64,000 nt of DNA, taken from contig NC_072467.1 in the NCBI RefSeq assembly GCF_027596085.1, positions 4,728,361-4,792,360 on the forward strand. Direction: 5' to 3'. The DNA is from Anoplopoma fimbria. Taxonomy: Eukaryota; Chordata; Actinopteri; Perciformes; Anoplopomatidae. Of this stretch, positions 47,666 to 61,772 are shown piece after piece (the stretch's first letter is position 1; each line of letters opens with the position of its first letter). The notes under the pieces were generated by a model. The model was not told the DNA's origin. It saw only the letters and a list, made by a program, of their open reading frames with translations, and did not search any database. A program made the position numbers and the translations under genes.

Positions 47666-49427
47666 GGAAAGTCAGACAAATTAGTCTTGTAACTCAGAAC
47701 TAGACGACCAAAAAATAGAAATATCACGTATAATTGAATGTATCTTAATGAATCAACCTATACGAACATGATTTGTCTTCATCAAACAGTATGTGGTTTT
47801 CAATACGAAGAGGAAACTCACAAGATCTCAAAGGGTCCTCTGCCAGTACATTGGCGGCTTTAACATCCCCTTTAATGGGCTGGGAAGTCTGGCAACAAAA
47901 TCTCTACAATGGAGTGTACCTTTAATTTACTGTTTTCCCTCCAATTGCACTTACAACAACATACCCATGCCTGGCCTCAAGTAAACTTACATTTGTGATC
48001 TTTTGGTTGAATTAAGTTAATGGTGCAACAAATATTTTTGTTACAACGCATATTTCTAAAATTAGGAGAAAGCTTTCTTCATGTTTATTTGGTCCTCAAG
48101 AAAGAAATCCAGCAATAAGAAGTGTTTTTCTCATTTCTTCTGTTGTTAATGTTACTTTCCAGCGTATAAAAAAAACGACTCAAAGACAAAATGGCCAGGA
48201 AACCATATTTAATTGTGAGACAACTATTCATGTCATATGCACACTGAGCAAAAAATAATGAAAAATGTAATTCCATCACAGTATTAATAACATTAGCACA
48301 ATATATATGCATAGCCTAAATATTCTAATAATAAAAAGAAGAAAAAAATATTCATAGAATACTCTATATGCTTTATTTTCAAACAGTTCAAGCCTATCAA
48401 CCTATTTTAAAATACATCAGAAATTTACTTTTTGATGTTTGTAATTAAGGTTGACGCTGTACTACACATTACACCCATTGAAGTACTGGTCACTTAAAAG
48501 GCACAATCCTTTAAAAGGTCATTTGTAAAAGGTCATTTGTGCAAAATATATTACTGCTATACTATTACAGTAGCCTACGTTGTCTTGTTTTAGACTTGCA
48601 ACTCCTAGTAATGACATGAGTACTAGGGAAGTTAAAGCTGTGGCCTATAATGTAAACAGTAAGTCACTTCTGAACATGAAAATGATCTGATATATTTTAA
48701 CCACTGTATAGGTCAGCGTCTTTTGGCATAAAACCCAGATCCCAGTATCTGTCCAATGAAAAGGACCACAAAAGCTGGAGCAGGTGTATGAGAGGGAGAG
48801 TGAGAGGGACAGAGCATCATTTAGCAGGCTTTTTCCTCATTGGGTGCAATTGTTTTTCCCTTTACATCATAAGAAGAGCTCAGATTACAGCTGCAAAGAA
48901 AGAAATCTAAAGTGGCAAAATGCAGCAAATTTGAGAAGCAATGAAGTAAATGAACAAATATGCTCTAAGGCCAGTGTGGCAGCCGTTGAATCAACCAGTC
49001 ATGTTAACGACCGTCCCCTTCACACTTGCAGGCTTGCTATAGTCGGAGCCTATAAAAGACGTAAGAAAATCAGGTTAAAATGTAAAATATCACTAACATA
49101 AAAGACAATTATGTTCACACATTTGGTGGATTATTTTTACGGGTCTTATAGCCTTCTCAGGAAAACCCCCAACAACAACTAAGACAGCAGTAAGATAAAT
49201 GCTGTTGTGGAAGCGAAGGAAATAGAGAGGTGAAAGGGGGGATAAGGTGCATGGTGTGAAGATAATTAGCTGACATTTTGGGAAGCTGTCTGAGAATGTC
49301 AAATGTCACAGCAACAGCGTTACAAAGACATATGAGCCAATGAGCGAGCCAGCAACATCAGTGTGTGTGTGTGTGTGTGTGAGAGAGTTGTGACAGAGAA
49401 GTTGTGAGGGGTAAAGACTTGGTGTGC
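47666..49427. other. Intergenic / bend7 3' flank
   Basis: AT-rich sequence without supported exons. A 14-base unit around AAAAGGTCATTTGT is tandemly duplicated near 48512-48541. Part of the right end is probably the bend7 3' UTR. Confidence 0.4.
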
Positions 49428-51436
49428 TCAGAGGAGGGCTGATGGAAATAGGCTGTGAGGTGGAGTACTGATATAAGGCCTGCAGGTGAAGGCACAGATG
49501 GATACAAGACATTTGGATTGTGTTGGTGTGTGTGTTATTTGCCATTTTAATATAAGGTTCATACTTGTGGAAGGTCCACTGAAGACTTCTTCTGTTTCTG
49601 CAGCATCTGAGGAGTCAAAGGAAAAACTAGATTAACCTGACACGCCTTAATAACAATATGTTAACTTTCATTCTCACAAAAACCTAATAACAAAACAGGA
49701 TTTGGTGGTTAAAGCAGGATACTAGATAAAATAAAGGTAAACAGTATATTATGTTTCAATAAAAGAGAGAAAATATAATGGAAACTTAGCAGTAGACTGT
49801 GTCGAAGTACCTCTTTTCAGCCTCCTCCTGGCAAGTTTGATCTGATCTTGAAGGATCTGAACCCAGTCCCGTGGCCCGGGCAACTTCTCTATTCTATGTT
49901 CAGTGCAGTATTTCTCTGTAAACACTGGAAACAGTTCACACGACCACATTCATTTTTTTTTTTTATTAATCATTTCAATAATGTGTCATTTTAATTGTAC
50001 TCTGGTACAAAGAGACTGATTAAGTATTTTGTATCTTACCTTTAATGGCGCCCACAATGTTCTGGTCCAAGCCCTTACGGTTATCATTGAGCCCTCTCTT
50101 CCTTTTACCGTTTGGCAGAGAGTTAGCCAGCGTAGTATCGTCAAAGAAGGCACACACCTAGACACATCATAGCTCTATATTAAAATATTGTTTAGCCTTT
50201 TGTGAACTTTGCTTCGTAAGTGATGTAAATTATTGGATATTTGTTGTTGTTGTTTTTAATAAAATATAAGTAACCAGTGGTGCCACATGACTGCAAAGTT
50301 AACCACAATCAAAGGGCTAATGAGTTGGCTCTGAACAACATATTGATGCACACCAGTTTCCTGAACAGCAGGCTGCCAGAGCGTGTATAGTTGACCAGAA
50401 TGGAGTCTAGCTGAGCCTTTGAGATATACACGTCATGATCCTCTGCAAGACGCACCTCAGACTGAAAAACAATCAATTAACACATGCTATGAAAACTGAA
50501 GTATTTTGCTAAAATGTTAAATTAAAACACAGATATATTCCGTTTTTGGAATGGAAAAGAGAGTACACACAGACTGCTCTACAGAAGTCATCATGTAATG
50601 TTGATTGTAAAATTAAGGGTGTTCATGCAAAACTAATATCTCATACCTCCCAAAATTATGATTCGAGATCCAAGGTAAGGGGACACAAAGGTCCTCCGTA
50701 ACAACAAAGCATGTCACATGGCGACGTTTTTTAACATATAGACAAGAAGCTAATGGAATTTAAATTTCTTAAATGGAGTCAAACATATTAAGGAGATAAC
50801 TTTAATAATATTAAAACAAACAATTGCCTTAGTTCGAAAAAGTTAGTTCGAAATTTTTAAGGCATTATGTTGACTTTTCAGATGTACATTAGGTTGAGTT
50901 AAAAAAAAATCTATTTTCTTCTTCTCTGTGTAAATACAGTAAATACACAGATTTAATAACTTTTGAGAATACTTTCTTCAGAAAGATTAAATTCAAATTC
51001 ATGAGCACTGTTTCAGAGGGAGTGGAGTAAAATCAAATTGTAAAGTTGAACTAACATGCAGATTACCTCTAATGACTGATGTTCCTTTAGTTGGTTCAGG
51101 AGAGGATTGTGTCTGTTGTTCGTAGTTACTGGATTTTTCTGAGGTGGCAGAACAGAAACACCAGACGAGACTGAATGGCTGTTGGGTGTAGATGAGCATT
51201 GCTCTTTCTCACGTTCCTCCCTCTTTGCGGATTCAGCAGGTGCAGCTATAAGTGGCAATGCCTCCAGAGGGCCAAGAGCAGCTCTACTTGACACATTCAG
51301 AGGTGCCACTTTATAGATTGGCCTCCTTTTCCGGGGTCTACAGCGAGGTGCGGGGCCTGAACCAAGACGAGTTTGGCATGATGAGGCCGCCTCTCCTTGC
51401 TTTTCCAAGGATGCTAGAAAAAGACAGTAACACATT

Positions 51437-51473
<37 letters not shown>

Positions 51474-53093
51474 TTGTCGCAGTATGTGAGTGCTAGTGTT
51501 CATCCACTGACCTTTTTGAGTGTGCATCAGCCTCCTCATTGCACGCAGTTCCTGCAAAATAGCCTGTAAGGTGCCCTTACAGTTACACATACAGCAGGGG
51601 GCTTCTGTCGCAGCAGGAGGGACTACATCTGCTGTGAAGACAGTAGGGCGTTGGTAAGTGATTGTCTGCTTAAACATGCATACTCATACAGGTGCAAAGG
51701 GTTTTCTTGGAACATCACTGACAACAAAATGTGTGTATGTGTGTGCAAGAGTGTTTGACTTTCTTGTATGGATAAGAGTCTGCCTTACACTCAAATACCT
51801 CTGTATATGTACACTTGGCTGGTGTGCAGCACAGGACACTTCCTCCTCTCTGTTCTATCAGTATCAATTTTTCTTACGGAAATTAAAGTGGTGTATTTTG
51901 GGTTTCTCCTCTTTAAACCTGCTTTGGTATCCTACCATTAGCTTCATTCACTTTGATCGGATCCTTGGTATTGTTGAGGCTCCTCATGGCTTTGGAGCGG
52001 GTGCTGTATTGGCCACAGCCTGGACCGTTTTGGATAGGGGTAGATATGGATGAAGGGGAAGGCCCTGGGTCCCCTGCAGAGTTCCAGCTGTTGCTCTTGT
52101 GGTCATCTAATACAAGAGATGAGAGTGCAGGCTGATGTACCCAGGTCAGATGCCTTTCCTGATGATCCTTTATTAAGCTGTCCTGCTCTGTTACCACACG
52201 ATGATATACCCTGCCAGTCTTATCACTCAGAAGCCTCATCATCCCTGTGATTTGCCTCTTGATCTCCACGCCCTCGTCCCCCAGCCAAACTACATTGAGA
52301 AAGAAGAGGGTCGGTATGATAAGTTAGATTTGCCTCAATATATCATAGAAGATAATCTTAACTATTGTACATACCATCAGGAACAGCAGCATCCTTAGGC
52401 TCTCCATCAACATCATTGCAGTTGGAATTCGTCACATATGAAGCAGCAAAATCTGCAAGAAAAAACAACAAGATTTGTGTTAAGAAATAGTAACAGTATA
52501 GCTGTCATTAGATTCAAACTCAGACCCGTGTGACAGATAGTTACAGAATGATGTTGCAGCCCTTTTGCATTGCAATGATGAAGCTTGTGCGGGCTGATAG
52601 GGAATACTGTGATGTCAACCAAACCCCTCCCCCCTTCCCTCCCACCCCATGCAGAAACCACCACCTGTAGGTGGTATGAAGAAGTGTATCCAAGAAAGGT
52701 AGCATAGAGCATATAGCTTCAGCAAGAAAGTGAACAATATAAGCTGCATGTTGGATGTTCAGAATGTGCAACATGTTTTCATATAATAGACTATTCATTT
52801 AGCCTAATTCATTCATTCTTGAATGTATATTTAGACTGATGTCCAGTCAGGTTATCACATGTAAGACTTTAATCATTAGGGTTAACTGTAGGTCATTACC
52901 AGAGGCACAGACTAGACATGGTCGTGGCCATCGCTTTTGTTTACAGTCGTCTCTGCTGGCACACAGCCAGACAAACACCCAGACACAGACGCGCGTCTTG
53001 CAAGGTCTTGCATTCATTCAGCAGCCTACCTTCATCCGTGACCAGTTTAAAGCTCTGTGACTTCCTTCTCCTCTTCCTTTCTCCAAACTCCAT
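49428..53093 (-). CDS. bend7: BEN domain-containing protein 7, 9 exons (last exon uncertain)
   Basis: A nuclear protein with one BEN domain, a DNA- and protein-binding fold of transcriptional repressors. Minus-strand exons are 53093-53030, 52452-52375, 52289-51936, 51631-51512, 51413-51067, 50461-50354, 50157-50040, 49924-49811 and 49606-49428. The N-terminus MEFGERKRRRKSQSFKLV matches human BEND7. Exon 3 has EIKRQITGMMRLL. Exon 4 has CCMCNCKGTLQAILQELRAM, a helix rich in Leu and Glu. Exons 6-8 form the BEN domain (QLDSILVNYTRSGSLLFRKL, GLNDNRKGLDQNIVGAIK, KLPGPRDWVQILQDQIKLAR). The first eight exons agree in phase and homology. The final exon is open to a TGA at 49428, but its end does not resemble the human C-terminus, and an internal GTATGA could be a further donor. 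About 493 codons in total (human about 519). Confidence 0.85.
51441..51471. repeat. (CT)n microsatellite in bend7 intron 4
   Basis: About 15 CT units lie between exons 4 and 5 of bend7. Confidence 0.95.
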
Positions 53094-54177
53094 CTTCAGG
53101 AGGGATGTAACGTTAGTCTACAGTAAGTCGTGCAGTCGACAATCGCTATACAGGGAGGCGAAATCAGAGACTATGATGATACACTCAGCGGAATCACTGT
53201 CCGTCTGCCTTATTAATCAGTTACATTTATCCTCAGGCTGCGCTACAGATCCTGTCATCGGATCATTTCCCACCGTGATTATCTTAAATGGACCTGATAA
53301 ATACCATCGTATGATGTTCTCTCGTTGCAAAAAAAAAAAAAAATGATGCTGGTTCTCCCCTTGCGCCATTTAAATAAATTAATGACTTTAATATTAAAAA
53401 ATCGTCACATATCCCTTTGCGCCACCTGATGGTATATTCTCATCTAAAAGGTCGAGTCACACATTTGCCACTGTGGTGTCCAAACAATAATGGCACTAGA
53501 ACAAAAGCAATATACTCATCAGACTGTAAATACAACTTTTTTTTCTGGATTCTTAAATTATTAAAGAAATGAATAGTGTATTTATTGTTGTTAGGGCGAA
53601 TCATTTCCTACATTCAAAATAATAATTCAATGACCACCTTTAATGTAATGTTATATGTCTTACTCTTTGGTGAGTTGGTTTTTCAGTTAATGTTATATTT
53701 ATTAGAGATGATATTATATCTTATAGACATGACTCAGCAGTATTAACCCTCTATCTTTAGGCATAGTGAAGATGTTGTATCTTAACTAAGTCAAGCCTAT
53801 GTTGTGCACCAGTGGATGGATTTGCACTCTCTCCAGTCATGACCTCGCTTCAGACATCGGTTTATTCTGGGTCACTGACAGGAAATAGCAGGTAGGTTTG
53901 GAGTTAAGATGTTGTGACATTTTTCTCATCATTTCATCCATTCTCAATTCTCAACCTAAAACTATTTCAAAATGGTCTAATCTTTTTTTTGTTCTTGGTA
54001 GAAGATATTGATCCCCACACACTAATACAAAGTTGTACCAGCTTGCTATGATTGCATCGACAGAAGTGGAGCATCGGCAGTCTGTTTGCAATTTGATTTA
54101 ATCATTTATGTGTTAGAATATGCGCCAAAATATAGCAACATGGCATGATCAATCTTAAAATGTACTGGGGATATATA
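53094..54177. other. Head-to-head spacer between bend7 and prpf18, left part
   Basis: This should hold the bend7 promoter (right next to 53100-53350). A poly-A run is at about 53329-53342. No other gene is seen. Confidence 0.4.
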
Positions 54178-54327
54178 CAGTACCAGACAAAAGTTTTTTG
54201 ATGAGCATTTGTTTGTTTACCACATAATTCCATATGTGTTCCTTTATAGTTTGGATGTCTTCAATATTAATATACAATGTAGGAAAAAAATGAAAATAAA
54301 GGTGTGTCCAAACTTTTGACTGATACT
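54178..54327. mobile_element. Shortened Tc1-type MITE
   Basis: It starts CAGTACCAGACAAAAGTTTT and ends GTGTGTCCAAACTTTTGACT plus GATACT. It is related to the 234-base element in chkb intron 1, but internally inverted relative to it, and the inner part of one arm is missing. It lies about 370 bases upstream of the prpf18 start codon. Confidence 0.8.
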
Positions 54328-54700
54328 TTCTTAAGTATTCCAACAGTGCTTTGCTAAAGCAGTATTTTGTTGTTATATTATGCCAAAAAGGAGATTGCTT
54401 GGTCTTGAATGATAAGCTGGATGTTGGTATCTCTACTAAACTCTCGGAAAAGACTAAATACTTCAGACGCTGTCTTAAATGGTCGGTGGATCAAAGTTAC
54501 ATTTTATTTTGAAATACAATCAACAAAACAAATATGGAGTAAATGACGACTCTTATACTGAAATTCAGATCTCGGTCTTGAGGCTAACTTCCGGGTTGAG
54601 TGTCGCTAGCTCAGCGTTGGAGCCACCGTCCTAACGCTACATGTGTATAGCTACATTTGTGTCGAATTAAACGAATAACGACAACAATTAATCGACCGAC

Positions 54701-57700
54701 ATGGACATACTGAAAGCTGAGATCGCGAGGAAAAGGAAACTCGTCGTAGACCAGCAGCTCGTTGACGTGAGTGTCTGCTGAAGGTGTTGTTTTGTTAGCT
54801 TGGTAGCTCAAAGCTAAAGTGTTTACTCGCGTTAACGTGGCTAACAGGCTGCTGGTTAGATGTGTTGTTACAGCACAATATAACAATATATAGCTGACAT
54901 AACAAGACCGACAATAGACCGATAAGACTGGAGGCAACAATGTTAAGTGAGCTAACTTAAACCTAAAGAGCTAAGCAAATACGTAACGTAGCTTTAATGT
55001 GAGACATCCACCGTGTAGATGGATATTATAACACTGTCTGTAATATGATTATGACGTGAACAGTTTCTTTAAAGTAACACTGGCATTCAACTCAGTGGCT
55101 TTTATAGGATCTTTAAGCTGGGATGTGAAGAGAAGATTACTAATAATGCATTATTCTAAATTAAATCATAATGACTCATCTATATTACATTACATTACAG
55201 TCATTTAGCAGACGCTTTTATCCAAAGCGACTTACAATAAGTGTATTCAACATAGGTATTCAAGAGAACTACTAGTCACCAGAAGTCATAAGTGCATCTC
55301 CTTTCTTAAACAAGCATCTAAGAGCATAAACCAGAGCAAAAGTATAGTGCAGAAGCAGATTAATACGAATACAATAAGTGCAACAAACTAATACGAATAC
55401 AATAAGTGCTAATTGCTCAATCATAAAGTATATCATTATACTGATATAATAAGACACTTAGCCTACATGTTTTTGGATAGAGTATAAAAAAACAAGTTCT
55501 GACCATATTTAAGGTTGATAAAGTCATGGACTTTGTTCTGCAGAACAAACTTCAGGGTGTAAGGGTGTATTTTAATTTAAAGGGAAAACAGGAAAAAACC
55601 CAAAATGCATTGTTTCAAACAAGTATACGCTCTGGCCGGAGGGCACATGGACCCCCATTTGACAGCATATTCCATTGTTCTTTAATGTTACATCAAATGC
55701 GTAACGTATGTATATGGCACCACTGACCCTCACCCACATTCAGTAAAATGTAAACTTCAACATTTGTTTTGTTGAAAATAATTTGTATATTATTCAAAAT
55801 GACTAGATATTTAATTACAGGCAGTACAGTGTGCTGTCGCATCCAGTCCAACACAGAATAATAAAATGTATTTTATTTAGGGGGTAAATTACTAGTTATT
55901 TTGCATTAAAGATGTACACACTACCATCATAGCATGAGAGAAGGAAAATGCTAGCATATGGCATCTTTGTTGGGAGACCATTTCTATGATATGCCTCTCT
56001 ATACTTCACCACCAGATCTATATTGCATTTGAAAGAAATGTAAAACAAGTAAATTATCTTTCTGCTTCCAGGACTCCAAAAAATTCTTCAAAAGGTCTGA
56101 TCTTGCACGCAAGGAACAAGAAGATTACTTCAGGAGATGTGGATACAAGGTGGATGTCAATTTCACTCTCTTTCTCTTACTTTCTCACACACAAATACAT
56201 TCAAATCACTGACTTTCCTCAATTCAGTTTTATCTCATGTTAAGTATGACACTCTTAATATTGCAGTTTAACTTTTTGCTAGAAAACAAAATAAGGTCAG
56301 CCCTTAATTCCCAGGTGTACATTGGTGTTTGTGTGTGCTGTTTTTTCCCCAACCTGCCTCTGATGCCTGCATCTGTAGGTTCAGAGAGAGACTCCTGAGA
56401 GCCAGGTATGGGATTGCACAGTGAAAGTAGCTGGCAGGATGCATGATAAAAGGATAAAACACACTGTGTCCCAAAGGCTTCCGCTTCCTTGGCACCCTTT
56501 CTGAAAGTTCAATCTCTAAAACAAGTGAGGATAAAAGCAGAAATAACATGGTGGAGACGTCTTTATTTTCCAGTGCATGTTAGAAATAACTCCATGAAGG
56601 CAGGAGATAATGACATTAATTCATTCAAAAACTCATTATATATCGGGCCTATGCTAATAGAACATTTTACCAGGTCTCCTCTGCTTATTTTGCGTGATAA
56701 ATCTAGTCTACCTCAAGTCATTTAGAAGTTTAGTAGTTTCATAGTCTACCCTATTAGAGAAACCCATTTGAAAATATGAATTATTCAAATTCACCTACAT
56801 TATATGAATTTGCTGAAGCACCTCTTGCTTCAAGTGCGCCGCCATTATCAATATTTATGCTTTTTACAATTTATTTGTAAATGCAGCAACCACTTTCACA
56901 TCTAGACTACATGCCAGATCAGTTATGTGTTATTAACTACAAACTTGGCAACAATCACACGTCAGAGAGCAAGGGAACAAGGAAAGGAATCCACAAAGTG
57001 GGACACAGACATGGTGTGGATTTCAGCATGGTGTACTGAACTGAAATAAAAGATGTTTCTGTTACCAAGGTGCACCTCTTATTTTGCACATAATCTGGGA
57101 CAGAAGCTTTAATATTTAAACCATCTAAATGTTTCTCCTGGTTTGCATAGTTGCTCCATGGAAAACTGCTTTTCTGTTCTACTTTGTGCAAGGCTTAAAT
57201 GTCTAACGTAATAAGCTATGTTCTTTGCACACATGCAATATACTTTGTTTATTTGAGCAAGGGCCATTGTTTGTTTGGAAGCCTTTTTAGTCTTTCTGTT
57301 TGTTCGTTTAGATTGTAAACCGTATGCCACAATCTAATGCTGCTGGGATGCATGTGCCTATAAAAGCATGATCTGGCCGCATACTTTGAGTTTCCTTTGA
57401 AATAAAAAAAAAAAAGAGACTGAATTTTTTTTGCCTGTGTTTAGGCTTTTTGTGCTGCAGCCTGCATTGTAATAATAAGTTAGAGTGAATTGTCTTTATA
57501 CATGAGCCTGCAGGTAAGATAGGGATGTGAATGTGTATATTCAAACACATCAAAGTGACACATCCTCTTCATTCCTGAAGTCTCATCTCATGAAGACATT
57601 GCCGATGCTTTCACATATCCAAGTTACATTTTTTTTATTTGCATTTTCCCAGAAAGATCAATCTTTCTATATTATCATTATATGAACCTTCAATAATACT

Positions 57701-60700
57701 TTAAATAATAAGCGTATTTATTTTTCTTCCATGTTGTCCTGAAGATTGATAAGAAAGAAGAAGATGAGCCATCCACCTCAGCTAATCCAGTGTTAGAAAT
57801 TGAATTAACAGAAGAGAAGCTGCCAATGACACTGTCCCGACAGGAAGTGAGTCAATATAAAATGTTAACACTTCCATTAAAATAGTTTTTCTTTCCTAAT
57901 GAAAAGTTATCGAGTTTCTTTGCATTGTTATGCGTGTATAGGTCATTCGACGGCTAAGAGAACGAGGGGAACCAGTCCGACTGTTTGCAGAGTCTGATTA
58001 TGATGCCTTCCAGAGACTCAGGAAGATTGAGATTCTGACCCCAGAAGTAAACAAGGTAGGACAATGTAGTCTTTGAGTGGGACACATCATCCATTAAAGA
58101 TATGAAGATTCACGTCCATCTTATCTGGGGGAAAAAAGTCATACAGGAACCATTGAATATAAAAATGTCATATCCCTACCATTTTTATGTCTGGCCTTTT
58201 TAAAATACAAATGTAAGCACCACTTTCTATGTGCCACAACCGGCAGTAAATTTGACTGTGTTGGTATCAACAAATCTCCATACAAGTTCTGTGAAGCAGT
58301 GAATCTGAGTACTTTTGTTTATGAGTGAAAAAAGGAGGAATTTGTGTGTTTGTCTTTCATGTGATTCCTTTAACAGTGTTATTGTCCTAATTTTTAAGCC
58401 CAGTTTGCTGATTGACACTGTTTAACACTGCCTCTGCATCTAGGGCTTGAGGAATGACCTTAAAGCAGCCATGGACAAGATTGACCAGCAGTACCTGAAT
58501 GAGATTGTTGGAGGAACAGAGCCAGGAGAAGTGGACACACAGCACGACCTGAAAGTGCATGAAGAAAACACCACCATAGAAGAATTAGAGGTACATTGCA
58601 TAGTTAAAACTGCTTACAAGGTAAAAAGGTTTTTATTTTTCAGTATACGACAGCGTTTCCCAACTAAATTTAGTTTGTAGCTTTCTTCACCAGGATGGAG
58701 ATGTGTGATGACAATGACAGGTTGTTTGTGATGCTGATTTACCAGGAACTTAAAGCTGTTAACATGCTTTTTTTAAAATCAACAATCAGCTCCTTGGTTT
58801 TACTTATGGTGAGCAGAAGGTTGTTCTCTTTAAAGGATCAAGTTTTTTTTTTTCTGTTAGATCAAGTTATGTGCAATTTTAATAATAACTATTAACTCAA
58901 TCTGTGTCACAAGCTGTGAGTTGCAACATTTATCAGTTACACATTGTTATGAATTGTGTTCTTCAGAAAGATATGGTTATGATTGAGTTTATATCTGATA
59001 CTTTCCTTCAGGCACTCCGTAACACACTGGGCACAGGAGATGATGAAGGAGACCAGGAGGTTATCGACAAGTTTCTGAGGGTAAGGCAAGAAAATCATGC
59101 TCTGCCTTTGATCTAGATGGAGCTGTTGGATAAAATATATTTCACTATGCTGTGGCTGCTATTCATGTTGTTTCAATATACAGTGTTGATTGGCATTGTT
59201 CTTAAATAACTGAAGAGATATTTAAAGTAATTTTAATGATGGTTTTTTTTTTGTGCGATGTGTTTTAACATGACCATTCAAGAACAAATAATCATACTTT
59301 GTCATGTTGTATAAACTGTCAAAATGTATAATATATAATTTGTTGTCAATACAGGAAAACAGTTGCACACTCGTAGCCATGATACAAAAAAATAAATAAT
59401 AATAATTTACCAGCGTTTCAACATGACAGACTTATTCAGGGTATTTAGAGATAAAACAGCTCATTGTTGATAGGAGAGGCTTTTTGGATTTATTACTTTA
59501 ATACCCTTGCCCCTAATGGCCTAAATGTTGATTTTTATTTAGTGCTCATTATCTGGCTTTGAATAGAGTTTATCTACTATAAGTGCATAGATACTTAGAT
59601 GTCTTTCCCCTTTTCTGTCGTTAACCTTTCTACTTCTTTGTTTTTTCTATGATGTAATTGTTTCCTCCGGTTTTTTTTTTTTTTATACTAAGCTGTTTCT
59701 ATATAACATTTTCTCAAATCTATTTCTAATATGTTCATTCTGCATCTACTTAAGATATCGGTCTATCACTTGAGGTCTATTCCTTAGGGACCCATTTTCA
59801 AGCCATTGGTGTTTTGTTTTAATTTTTTTCCTTTAAAATTGTATCAGTAATCGCTCTCTTAACGTTATGTGTCTTTATAAGACTTGTTTCTAGACACTTT
59901 GTTTTTCTTAAACGTGTGCCTTTTTGGATACATTGTACAGCCTAACCCTTTTTCATATGTACTGTGCCTATCTTATGTTAAGCTGTCTTTTGAAAAGTAC
60001 ACAGAGCTGTTTTTTAATACTGTTAAAAACCTTTTTGGTCAAATTGCTTTTCTAATGTGGTTTTAAACTGACATGTGCATCAGGTAGCTACTTACTCCTC
60101 CTACAATATGTAAATATATTTGTGGACACTCCTCTCCAGGACAGAGCACACCTGTTTCTTATCCCCTGTTGAATGTTTGTGGAGCTGTTTTGTCCCTAAA
60201 TACCTTGAAGTTGAAACATGTTTTATTTTTTCATCGTGGCTACGTGTCTGCAACTATTTTCCTTCACGCTTGTAATTTCACGGTTGTCAGACCTCTCCAA
60301 AACTGGTGTGAATTCCTCCCTTTGCTCTGTATTTTGTCAATAGCCTTATTTCCTGTTGTATTCTAGTTTCTTCTTGGTGTTTGGGCGAAAGATCTGAACA
60401 AACGAGAGGACCACGTGAAGAGAAGTGTTCAGGGCAAGCTGGCCAGTGCAACTCACTCACAGACTGAGTCTTACCTGAAACCTCTCTTCAGGAAGCTCAG
60501 GAAGAAGGTAGCATTTGATGAGAGAGTATAACAAGTCGCAAGAATTTTTACTATGTGTTGGTTTTTTTCATTTCTAATAGTTATAATTTTGTCTTCAATC
60601 TTTTTCAGAGTTTACCAGCTGACATCAAAGAGTCAATCACAGACATTATTAAATTCATGTTGGAGAGAGAATATGTCAAGGTTTGTTTTCTGTATGACAG

Positions 60701-61772
60701 TGTTTTTGACCATGTTAGCTCCTTTTTATAAATGTACAAATGTATCAACTTAAAAAAAATTTGTCCAGGCAAATGATGCCTACTTGCAGATGGCCATTGG
60801 AAATGCTCCCTGGCCAATCGGTGTGACCATGGTGGGTATCCACGCTCGTACTGGGCGAGAAAAGATCTTCTCCAAGCATGTGGCCCACGTTCTCAACGAT
60901 GAGACACAGAGAAAGTACATCCAGGTGAGACCCCCATAGATTATCCCCCACAGATGGTGTCTAAAGCTCTATTGGTTTCAGAATTATTTCTAAAACTGAG
61001 ACCCTCAAATGTTAGCTAATAATATTTGCAAGAATATTACCCTGTCACTGTAGGATTTTATTATTTTTACTTTGTTGTATCCACTAGATTAAAGGCTGTC
61101 TGGTTGGATGTCATGTGCCAACATTTCCCAGCTAAATGAAATGCCATATTCAGGCTTATTTTACACCACAAATTAAAAAGATTTTCGTTCCCATTGATAT
61201 TTTGATTACTTTAAGTGACCATATCAAAGATTTTAATTTAAATAAATGTCTGTTGACCCTACCTATCACTACCTATCGCTAAAGGAGGTAACGCAATTAT
61301 GATAGAGACTACATCCCACTGATAAAAGTATATTCACTCTTTATATATTGACTCTTCATACAGTAACATAATTGTATGACTGGGATACATGAGGGACACT
61401 TCCTATGCTAAACTGCTAAGACAGTAAATATTTTGTTGGTCAGGGTTGAGGTTATCGGGTGATCATATACAGTATTTACTAAAAGCCATCACATTGTATT
61501 AATACATCTCCCAAAACACTGTAATCTGGACATATACACATTAATGAAATGTTACTGTGTCTATAAATTCTAAATATGCTGCCAGGCAGTTTGAGAAATT
61601 AACCACCAGGTGAGATATAGTTGAACCATGTTTTTACTTTTAATTGCCAACTTAATTGTTAAGTTTAACTTTTTTATTTTTGGTTCTACAGGGACTGAAG
61701 AGGCTAATGACTATCTGCCAGAAACACTTCACGACTGTTCCATCAAAGTGTGTGGAGTACAACGCTCTTTAA
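54701..61772 (+). CDS. prpf18: Pre-mRNA-splicing factor 18, complete, 10 exons
   Basis: A U5 snRNP-associated factor needed for the second catalytic step of splicing, acting with SLU7 on 3' splice-site choice in the nucleus. Exons are 54701-54766, 56072-56149, 57745-57846, 57942-58055, 58444-58590, 59012-59080, 60367-60507, 60609-60680, 60769-60924 and 61692-61772 (341 codons plus stop; human 342). The start [15 protein letters not shown] is at the expected position. The PRP4-like SFM motif region [23 protein letters not shown] follows. The C-terminal Prp18 helical bundle contains [34 protein letters not shown] and the conserved loop [20 protein letters not shown] (residues 274-293). It ends KCVEYNAL. 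The exon 3 acceptor CCTGAAG is unusual (purine at -3 position is A), but phase and homology support it. Confidence 0.96.
55186..55243 (-). mobile_element. SINE tail fragment, reverse orientation, in prpf18 intron 1
   Basis: TCATTTAGCAGACGCTTTTA followed by TCCAAAGCGACTTACAATAAGT is the reverse complement of the tail of the SINE at 4233-4537. The adjoining 55244-55410 looks like part of a longer repeat, with the unit TAATACGAATACAATAAGTG duplicated at 55361 and 55389. Confidence 0.75.
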
